This document shows positions 55,909 to 64,000 of a DNA stretch of 64,000 nucleotides, piece by piece. Position 1 is the stretch's first letter, and the number at the start of each line of letters is the position of its first letter. The notes below the pieces were generated by a model. The model searched no databases and had not been told where the DNA came from. It saw only the letters and a program-made list of their open reading frames with translations. A program made the translations under genes and the position numbers. This DNA is from Isoetes taiwanensis (Eukaryota; Streptophyta; Lycopodiopsida; Isoetales; Isoetaceae), in the NCBI GenBank assembly GCA_021234155.1, contig JAJEKV010000008.1, forward strand, positions 19,237,308 to 19,301,307. Reading direction: 5' to 3'.

Positions 55909-56313
55909 TCAGCTTGAGTTTACAACTTTTGGCACTAAAGTAATGAAGCCTGCTAAAATAGAGGAGTGTAAATGATTTGAAGTCCAAAATCCATGCACAA
56001 GACCAATAAAATCTGCCTTCATGATATCCCAGAATTGGACATAAAATTCTGGAGGAAATCCATTAGGCCCAGGGGATTTGTCTTTAGAAAAGCTCATCAA
56101 GGTTTTTAGAATTTCCTCTTCAGTAGGAATAGTAGTCAAGGAAATATCCATGGAGTCAACTGGATTAGGCAGAATAGCATTCAAACGAGCAATAAATCTA
56201 TCTCTGGCCAAAGTCTCAGAAGCAGAGAGATCATTTTTTGTGAAGAGTGAGGCATAGCTATTAGAAGAATTTTTTGATATCAGAGTTTGAGCTAAGAATA
56301 GAGCTTGAGCCAT
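55909..56313 (-). pseudogene. LINE ORF2 between endonuclease and RT
   Basis: 134 codons with TIPTEEEILKTLMSFSKDKS and PGPNGFPPEFYVQFWDIMKA, then GFITLVPKV, i.e. 'kspGpDGfp.efy...w' and 'i.LIPK' (RT motif 0/1). N replaces D of the usual GpDG. Frame lost near 55905. Confidence 0.9.
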
Positions 56314-56489
56314 TGTTAACCTGATTTATAGAATTCTTTAGAAGCCTACATTTGGCTATTTCTAAAGAAAAATTTGGAGCTGCCATGGTCAACTTCACTG
56401 TTGTATTTGATTTTACATTTAATTGCAGAGAATTTGGCTTCCCTCTCTTCAATGCTTTTTAAATGTCTCTCAATTAATTCCTCCCCAAT

Positions 56490-57269
56490 TTAAAGGTTAG
56501 AATTATGAGGATCAACTTGAAGCAAAAAACTAACCTCTTTCATTTTATTCAGAAGAACTTCTTTTTCCTGAATCTTGGCCATGTGTTTGCTTTTGGCCCA
56601 TTTTTTAATCCATTCCTTTGCTTTTTTTATCTTGAAGTAAAAATGCTTCATAGAACAATTTGGAGTCATGGATTCAATGGATTGATAGAAATCTGCAAAT
56701 TCTTTATGAAAAGATTTGTTTTGCAGAAGGGAACGATTAAACTTGAAAGGTATATTTCCATCTCTTGGAGTGCTCAGTAAATGCTTAGTGTTAAGGAACT
56801 GAGGTTGGTGATCAGAGTTAGATGTACCCTCATCACGTGTGACAAAGCAATTATCCCAAAAATTTGAGTTTGGGTTGGAAACGTAGAACCTATCGAGTGC
56901 ACAATAAATTATGTCATTATGCTTTTGCTTATTTGACCAAGTACAAATGGAAGTAGAAGAGGGGATGTGGATAAGGGCTGAGCCATTTATAAGATTACTC
57001 CAATTCATTTTCTCAACATTGGTCATATTGATTTTATTTCCAAGCTTCATGTCCCAAACTGGGGTATTATTAAAATCTCCAGCAAATATCCAATCAATTG
57101 AAGGATTATTTCTAATCCACGAGTTGATCTCAGGCCAAAGTTTTTCTCTTTCCTTTGGATTAGTGGACCCAAAAGTTGAATTTCTCACAGTAAAAGTGAC
57201 TGCTTGCCACATTTTAAAAATGCTGTTGCAAAAGGAAAGGTGTTGGAGATTTTTCCAAATGATGGCCAT
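56490..57269 (-). pseudogene. LINE AP-like endonuclease
   Basis: 259 codons with AVTFTVRNST, INSWIRNNPSIDWIFAGDFN, STSICTWSNKQKHNDIIYCA, LDRFYVS and GTSNSDHQPQF. These are the GDFN, rLDR and SDH motifs of the Exo_endo_phos nuclease that nicks the target. The N-terminal catalytic N and E region (before 57269) is not in frame, so the domain is incomplete. Confidence 0.9.
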
Positions 57270-57344
57270 TCCCCCTCATGTACCATTGGCTTCCATCCAA
57301 ATTAAAGATGCCCCAAGATAGATCCAATCTTGTGGACGTTAAAA

Positions 57345-58930
57345 AAACTATTCTATTTTATTCTATTCCTAGGTTAGATGCTTCAAATTTTGGGAGTTTA
57401 AGCTCTTGGAGTTGATAAAAATGAGATGATTGCAGCCTTGCAAACAAAGATGTCTAGCAAACAAACTAGTAGACAATTGATAGAACAAATTGTTCAAACA
57501 CTCTTGCTTATTTTATTTGTCAATCTCAAACTTGGGAGCCAAAATATGGTCACTAATCCCAATATTGTTTAAACAAGCAAATATCTCCTCAACTAGCAAA
57601 ATATTGCAATCACTCTTCACTTCCACAATCACACAAGTTCACTACTCATAAGTTCACAATGGCTAAATAAAAAATTGTTAATGTAACTCAAAACCATAGG
57701 AACTACTGTAGCCAAAACACTGTAGCTTCGGTATTGACCGAACTACTGTAGCAATGGTTGACCACGGCTATCCTTCGTTTTAATTCTCTTAAACTTGATC
57801 TCCCATAGCCGATATATCCTTTGCTCCTCCGCATTCTAATTTATATGCTGAATCCGGCGGTGTAGGAGACGATCAACCTGCTAAACTGGGATAATTTCCT
57901 ATGGGATATATCTCACAGGCTTGTTTGAAGTTTTCGATCTCTCTTGCATATATCCCACAAGAATATAGACAATTTCGGCTCCCATTGAACCATTGCAACC
58001 ATTAGAATTAGAATTAACCAATAATAAAGATGATCATAAGTTAAGATCATAGGTTTATCATGCTTTCGAGATAACAACGTTACCTTGTACCACAAGTTGA
58101 GCCTAGTTCCAGGAGATTCTTCACCCTTGTACACCTTTGAGCATAATCTTGGCAATTATAAGCTGATCAAAAACCAACACTCCTCCTTCAGCTTATTAAT
58201 TGACAACATTTAGATTTCTCCTGAACTGTCTGAATTTATTCTCTGCAAGAGCCTTTGTAAAAATGTCAGCAGTTTGGTTTGAAGTTTCTACATACCTCAT
58301 TTGAATATATCCTTTTTCAGCTATATCTCTGATGAAGTGAATGTTGAGCTCAATGTGTTTTGTCCTTTCGTGTGCAACTGGGTTCTTGACTATAGCAATA
58401 CAGCTTTCTCTATCTGTCATGATTTCAGTGGCTTCCATTTGTTCACATCTGAGCTCATTTAATAACCTTTTCAGCCAAGTGACTTCTTTAGCTGCTAGAG
58501 AAGCAGCTGCATATTCTGCCTCAGCAGAACTCATGGCTATAGCTGACTGTTTCTTACATTTCCAAGCTACTACTCCACCTCCTAGGAACACTGCAAAACC
58601 AGAGGTTGACTTTCTACATTCTAAGTCTCCTCCCCAATCAGCATCAGAGTATGCTAGCAATTTTAAGTTATTTGTATCATAGCAAATTCCATGATTTTGA
58701 GTACCTTTCAAATATTTAAGTACATCGCTTTTCAAATTTCCCAGTGCTCCTTGGTGGGATTTGACATCTCCTACTTAGTATATTCATCGTGATAGGCTAT
58801 ATCGCCTTGTACTATTAGCCAAATATAATAAACAACCTACCGAGCTCTATAAGGTATATTTTCCATGTCTGCTATCTCCTCCTTAGATCGTTTCTAGAAC
58901 ATCGCTAGCTCTGAATCCGGCAAAGATAGG
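57345..58930 (-). mobile_element. copia retrotransposon 3' end: RNase H and probable 3' LTR
   Basis: On the minus strand, decayed RT C-terminal sequence (58926-58740: NIPYRA, VGCLLYLANSTRRY) leads into RNase H (58735-58196). After its stop comes a purine-rich tract (AAGCTGAAGGAGGAG), then TGTTGGTTTTTGATCAG (from about 58177), the likely 3' LTR start. The LTR's far end could not be placed; 57345 is only a guess near the LINE border. At 58931 a gypsy LTR interrupts the element. Confidence 0.75.
58196..58735 (-). pseudogene. copia RNase H
   Basis: 179 open codons: KLLAYSDADWGGDLECRKST, SGFAVFLGGGVVAWKCKKQS, AIAMSSAEAEYAAASLAAKE and TKHIELNIHFIRDIAEKG, then VETSNQTADIFTKAL. This is the copia RNase H with its D-E-D residues (SDADW, SAEAEY, TADIFTK) intact, ending in the usual place. 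It is well preserved, but upstream RT is broken. Confidence 0.93.
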
Positions 58931-60568
58931 TGTGACGCCCTCTAAATATACTGCGCCCCGGCCGTACACTCGGCAGAAATCCCCATCCGGGCCCATCAAC
59001 CGCATGGGCCCTCCGCCTAACCTCGCTCTGAGAGAATCCTAGTGCGGGCAGGGACACCAATGTTGTCTTTGCCCGCCCTTCCCTATGGGCTCCTATCACA
59101 AATAAAGCATAAACAACGCCGAAACTAGCAATAACAATACAACATACTACCTCGAAGGGTAGTCCATCACATATCCATATGAGCAAAGAAGATAATCATA
59201 AACCATAAAACATAAGAGCTCCTACCCATGGCTCACTCATAAGGAGGATGACTGATCAAGGCCTCAAGATAGAGCGTGCATCGAAGTCATAACAATGGCG
59301 TAGGGTCGGCATAAGACAATGGCTAGGGTTGACCACTCCATCCGCCCCTCCCTACATACTTTGCATGGGCTCAATCGCTCGCATGACTCTAGCCTTCCTG
59401 ACACGCAATCCCATGGCATCACCCATCTGGACTACTCCAGGTTGCATCTCCCCGGTCCGGCCGAGGCGTGAAGGGTTGCATCTCCCCTTCCTGGGTCTAG
59501 AGGTTCCACGGCCGGCCTAGAGAATCGCATGACACACGCATTCATACCCCATCGAACCCCAAAACAAGAGCCAAGCCGACACTTGCAACTTGAGAGGCAG
59601 GGCGACACCATCGCCCGTGAGGTGTCGTACCCATGCTCGCCCACACCTAAGTGACCCACCATAAGCCTAGCCCACTATGGGATCCCCCGTAGCCCCCACT
59701 CTCACAGGGATCCTCCTTCCGCATTGCCTCTAGCCCCCCCACAGTAGTGTTTGAGTCACATCATAGCCTCCATAGCCCCAAGTGGGTTCCTATGCACAGC
59801 CGCATATAATAGGAACTAAGGGATCTACACTAGGAGCATACTACATATGGCTCTAGGTCTCTACCCCCTTCCCAATACAAGAGGAGCAAACATGATCAAC
59901 CATCATCACATAGCATCATAACATGATAATCATCATAAGAACATCTTAACCTAATCATACATATCTAACTTACGCTAGGGTTCCTTGATTAGGGTTTAAG
60001 GTGTTGAATACGGTTCTAGGATGGCTCTACTCTAGATACGAAACACTAACCCCTCTCGGAGTGCTAACTTCCGTGATGGACTACTAAGAGCACTACTCCA
60101 CATACCGCCCCGGGGCACTCCCTCCCAATCCCTGCTCCATGATCTTCAAGGTGTTCGAGGTAGCTCCCACTCCCGGCTGACGCGCCACGCCTGGGTTTGC
60201 ACGCTTATGTTTCCGCTCCCACAAGACGGTTCTCTAAACGGAAGTTTCGAAAGCCAAGAAGGTTCCCGACTAATCGCTGGAGCCGTAAAAGAGGCCTAGG
60301 GTTAGGGTTTAGGCCTTTATAGGTTAGGGTTCACATGTTATGCCACATGGCTCCAATAGGGTAAGACCGCGGTGGCGGGTGCCCAATAGGTTAAGGCCAC
60401 GTGGAAAATGGTCTTAACCTAAGGTTGGCTAAGTTATATGAATAACTTAGTCATGCCCCCCTAGTGCCACAATCTATGGTATACAAGGCTATGAAGATAG
60501 ACTTGTATAGTGATTTCGGGTCCGTGAATATAATGTATTTATGAGAAGATATATTCCCGAACGCCACA
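58931..60568 (-). repeat. 3' LTR of a Ty3/gypsy element
   Basis: On the minus strand it starts TGTGGCGTTCGGG (60568) directly after the polypurine tract AAAGGGGGAGAA (60580-60569) and ends GAGGGCGTCACA (58931): TG...CA, 1,638 bp. The neighbouring 58926-58930 (ATAGG) would be the target duplication. The LTR contains C-rich stretches and minus-strand leader-like sequence. The 5' LTR lies outside the window. Confidence 0.82.
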
Positions 60569-61459
60569 TTCTCCCCCTTTAGGACAATGCCGCCCTCAAG
60601 ATTAAGCTTAAGGTGACCTAACCTACTCTAATCCCAAGTAAGCACACAACAAGAATATATGAATTTAACTCTATTGAAAAGATCAACTTTTCGTTAATTA
60701 CTTATTAAGTAATTATAAAGCTATATTTATAAGTTATACAAAATTATATAGCTATAACAACTATTATTATCAAAGTATACACATAATATTATTACAACAA
60801 ATTTAGGAGTTCATAGTTAGTCTAAAAATCTATGACTCCTATCTTCTCGTAACGTGCTCCCTCCTTCATGCTTCCCTTCACCGGCCCGCACAAGTAGCAC
60901 ATTACGCTATATAAGTTAATAAGTTTGTGGTTTTAGGGGACCACCCCCCCTACCTCCTTGAGCCAACTACCAGCCAAGGTTACCCTACTACCTTGCACCC
61001 GATCATGGCCCCATAAGGATTTGAGCTTAAGGAACATTTAAGATGCTCCTATCATCGCCCATGATCAAGTGCTACCTTGTACACGATCCCCCAAATCGAG
61101 TACACCCCAGTGCATCATGCCCCAAGGGTTTTAAGCTAGGAACGCCTCACGCATCCCATCATCACAAGATGATCACTTTAACCTTCACCATGACCCTCCT
61201 ACGGCCAGTGTAATGCGCATTCTCGCATCATCAAGATAGAGAGCATCCGATCGATGTCCCATCATCGCCCACCATGCCTCACACTTCCTCACTCACATGA
61301 CCCTAATGGTCATGCGCACCTCTTGGTGCGTGTTGGCCTAGAGAATGCCTTAAAGGCGTATCCCATCATCGCCCACACGTTCTAAGATTCTGGCACATGC
61401 ACTCTACTAACTAGAATACATGAGCCCGAACTTAAGGCTAACTTAAGAAACATACTAAG

Positions 61460-61834
61460 CTAATCTCCTGGCAAGTCGGCGTCGACCAAATCGGAGACGA
61501 CTACCATCAAACTCCTTCCTAAACTCGGGTATTGCTTCTCCAAATCCGCCAATACCCATGTCGCGTCTTCCACGGGCAAGTGCTTCCACTTGACCAAATA
61601 CTGGAGGAATTGGGACCTCCTAATCTTCTTGAATGACTTGTCAAGAAGTAATTCAGGCACAATTTCAACTTGTTCCTCCGTCATTTCCAACAAAGTTGGA
61701 GTATCCAAAACCTCCTCAGGGTTAGGATCGTGCCTTTTCAATAAACTCACATGGAAGACCTTAAGGTAGCCAAGAGATCCAATTTGTAGGCTTGAGAGCC
61801 CACTCTTCTCCAAGATCTTGAACGGACCGCCCAC
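61460..61834 (-). pseudogene. gypsy integrase C-terminus with chromodomain
   Basis: 124 codons: GGPFKILEKSG and YLKVFHVSLLKRHDPNP (the GPF/Y module), then EIVPELLLDKSFKKIRRSQF and LQYLVKWKHLPVEDATWV, a chromodomain ('v..il..r..k......YlVKWkg.p.e.aTWe'). The chromodomain would target integration to modified histones. Stop at 61460. Confidence 0.92.
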
Positions 61835-62387
61835 CTAGGGGCTTCTTCTTACAATTGCCGATGTGAAGCTTCCCTTTACTTGAGCCAACTTTACCTCGCC
61901 ACAACAAAACAACTCTCGAGGAGTTTTATGTCTATCTGCTAGACTCTTCAGATGTGCCCATGTTTGTTGAAGATATTCTCATACTTCTACCAATAGGTAC
62001 CGTGATATATGCCGTTGTTGTTGAGAAACTTCCACCTAGGGCACTAGATTATGCCACATAACTAGGGTCAAGCATTGATAATCGTAATCGATCATGGAGG
62101 AGACATCTTCGATGACTCTTGCTTCATATTATTGTATGCGTAATTGACCCGGTGGATGTACTTTCGGCCCATTTGGATTACTTGTTCCAATCATAGTTTC
62201 TCAACGCATTCTCTCAAAAATTGTGTTGGTGCGGTCCCTTTGCCGATTTGATTTAAAATGATAAGCAAAACTCATCAACAAGTTGGTGCAGCTCGTGTTG
62301 AAGAAGTCTTGCTAAACGCCGCTAAAGAACTTCGGATCTCTTTTGGTGATGATCGACCATGCTTTCCATGCGACCCTAAAAGAACTC

Positions 62388-62640
62388 TTATGTAGACCAC
62401 ACCTGGCTAGATCCAAGGCGGTGTCTATGGTGTGGCATGGCAAGTATGTGCCCTTTTGATAAACTATATACCACAATCATCAAGGATTCAAAGCTTCTTG
62501 TTGTCCTTGGAAGGCCCGCTATGAAAACCATGCTGAAGACTTCCCACTTGGCGCCGGCACCGCCTTCAAGGTTCCAAAACTCCCGGAATTCGAAGTTGTT
62601 ACGCCTTTGTCTGCTAGATGCCAATCGACATTCTTGGATA
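62388..62640 (-). pseudogene. gypsy integrase core fragment
   Basis: FIAGLPRTTRSFESLMIVVY and SLSKGHILAMPH match 'DFI.gLP.t..g.dsImVVVDrlSK.aHF', around the first catalytic Asp, which here is lost (VVY for VVD). The following part (62380-61840) is in pieces: HLKSLADRHKT-like sequence is visible near 61930. Confidence 0.8.
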
Positions 62641-64000
62641 TATCGACTATCTCCTCTTCATGTCCGGCCAGAAGTAGCTACTTTTAATCTGGAAGTAGGC
62701 CTTTATAAATTTTACATGGCCAGAAATAGGGCAATTATGCGTGTCCTGGAAAATTTTTCTTACTCCTTATGCTTTGAGTATAGTTGTTCTTTGACATTAA
62801 GGATTACCTTCCTTTTTAAATTATTTGAAGGTTTCTCTTCTTAATCCGTTCTTGCACTCTTGTAAGGACTAGCCCATCATGTGCTTGAACTACATGTTGG
62901 GGAAGATGGCTTCTTCTATCTTCTTGCTGAATTCGCTTGTCGAAGTGGAGATGGCATTGCAAATTGATGCTTCAAAGGCTTGCCAATGAGTGGCGGCATC
63001 TTAACATCTCCACGGCTGCATGCTCCTCCATTGATTTGCTGTAGATCACGATGTCGTCGAAGAGAATTGATGAAGAAATCATCCAAAGAATCTTCAAGAT
63101 GTCGCCCTCAAATGCATACAAGTTGGTGGAGCATTCCATAGACTTAGGGGCATTATTGTGAAATCATAGTGCCCATACCGTTTCAAGGAGTCTTATAATT
63201 ATCTTCCCCTTCATCCTTATTTGCTGATTGCCCCAGCCTTAAGTCGATTTCGCAAAAGAATCTTGCTTCTTGGGGCTGATCCATTATGTCGCTTGTTTGA
63301 TGAGCTGCCCATGGTTGATATACATCTTTAGACTTCCATCTTGGCCTAAAGGATCCCCAAGTTGATCAACTCCTACAAGCTTTTCTTGAGCTTTGCTAGC
63401 TCGGAAGTGCTGATTCTATAAAGAGCCTTGCTGATCGGCTCGCCTCCCAGGTGCAAGAGAGTGATTTCGACTCTATGCCTCTATAGAGCAAAAGCTCTCA
63501 AATTTCACCTGGAGATATATCATGGGACTTCTTGATTAACTTAGAGATTGGCCGAGGCAACTGTTTCGAAGTAGCATCTTCCTTCTTACTCTTGTAGTCG
63601 GGGTCGACAACCTGTAGCTTATGTACGACCTCATTCCTCATGATGTACCTAAGTAATTGCTTTACTGACATGCGTTGCACGATTGGAATTACTTCCTTAA
63701 CTTAAATTATAAGGTACTTGCCCTTTGGTGCTGGGATAAGTATCTCTTGCTTATAATAATCAATTATTGCTTTAGCCAGCTTTGATGTTGCATGCTTATT
63801 ATGAGGTCATAATTGCCAATGTACATAAGTTGGTGCCGATGCTCTACTTTGCTTCGCTTAAGGTTGATGTCGAACTTGACTCTTGTTCCATTGGTGCTGC
63901 TAATTACTCCTTGCCTTAACTACTGGCCTAGATTTAGACTTAAGAGTCTTGCTCTTAAAGATGTCCGCCATCTAGAAGGTGCAAAATTACAAGTTAAAGA

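Larger units (their letters stand above)
52831..57300 (-). mobile_element. long L1-type LINE with endonuclease and RT, broken by few stops
   Basis: It starts at its 3' end with a T-run (52831-52842) and a 3' UTR motif (TTTTTCATTAATTAGA). Going up the minus strand: an extra ORF region (52975-53758), ORF2 C-terminus and zf-RVT (53780-54590), post-RT region (54482-55279), RT (55179-56313) and endonuclease (56490-57269). The 5' end stops inside the endonuclease, near 57300. No clear target duplication was found. Frames are long, so this copy is younger or less decayed than 35094-40707. Confidence 0.88.
60569..64000 (-). mobile_element. Ty3/gypsy chromovirus internal region, decayed, runs off the window
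   Basis: Reading from 64000 downward: gag/protease-like scrap (about 63500-63680), RT scrap with LFDDIVIYSKS (about 63030-63065, the catalytic box with F for Y), integrase core (about 62400-62640), integrase C-terminus and chromodomain (61460-61834), then an 880-bp non-coding part and the polypurine tract. The order RT-integrase-chromodomain is that of chromoviruses. Most frames are broken. Confidence 0.82.

Overview
The window reads as nuclear DNA of a vascular plant with a large, transposon-rich genome. The evidence is a plastid-targeted plant polyphenol oxidase, a germin-like protein, GT-AG introns of 67-801 nt, and many L1-type LINEs, copia and Ty3/gypsy (chromovirus) retrotransposons and hAT elements. 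The taxon cannot be fixed from the sequence. A fern or other non-angiosperm lineage is my guess, not a demonstrated fact. Only two genes look intact: the polyphenol oxidase (13493-15304, +) and the germin-like protein (41744-42379, +). Both are intronless, and each has a TATA box that decides its start codon. Region by region: 1-2042 is a decayed copia fragment (-). 2446-9264 is the most unusual stretch. A spliced, decayed gene on the minus strand (7618 to 2946) joins a ParB/Srx-like domain to a circularly permuted (beta-class, N4/N6-type) DNA methyltransferase-like domain. A transposase-like pseudogene (about 8271-10657, +) diverges from it. Both genes' introns and flanks are studded with about 30 copies of a 22-bp palindrome built on the arm AAATTGGGCG. 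I saw the palindrome nowhere else in the window. 11865-12347 is a short LINE with a 15-bp target duplication. 13.4-15.3 kb holds the polyphenol oxidase. 17.6 kb has a gypsy integrase scrap, and 19.2 kb a Tourist-like MITE candidate. 20509-27708 is a nested block: a 5'-truncated LINE (16-bp target duplication) split by a 4.6-kb hAT-type element (8-bp duplication), which itself carries a 3-kb LTR-derived element (5-bp duplication). A second, 722-bp hAT-type MITE interrupts the same LINE. 27.7-35 kb is non-coding DNA rich in short tandem repeats (101-, 72- and 57-bp units). 35094-40707 (+) is a near full-length but decayed LINE with a perfect 15-bp target duplication. 41.7-42.4 kb holds the germin-like gene, followed by a strong inverted repeat at 42871-42978. 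44.6-45.7 kb is an LTR-related direct-repeat block. 47.7-48.8 kb is a different LINE tail (+). 49289-50862 is an internally deleted sister of the 20.5-kb LINE. 52831-57300 (-) is a better preserved LINE with endonuclease, reverse transcriptase and zf-RVT regions, plus an extra 3' ORF. 57.3-58.9 kb is the 3' end of a copia element broken by a Ty3/gypsy chromovirus (3' LTR 58931-60568, chromo-integrase, integrase and RT scraps to the window end). How the genes work together: the polyphenol oxidase (thylakoid lumen) and germin-like protein (apoplast) are independent host genes. The minus-strand ParB-methyltransferase gene and the divergent transposase-like gene share a promoter region and the same palindrome family. 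I infer they belonged to one mobile or selfish unit, with the palindromes as possible binding or methylation sites. Both copies here are broken.
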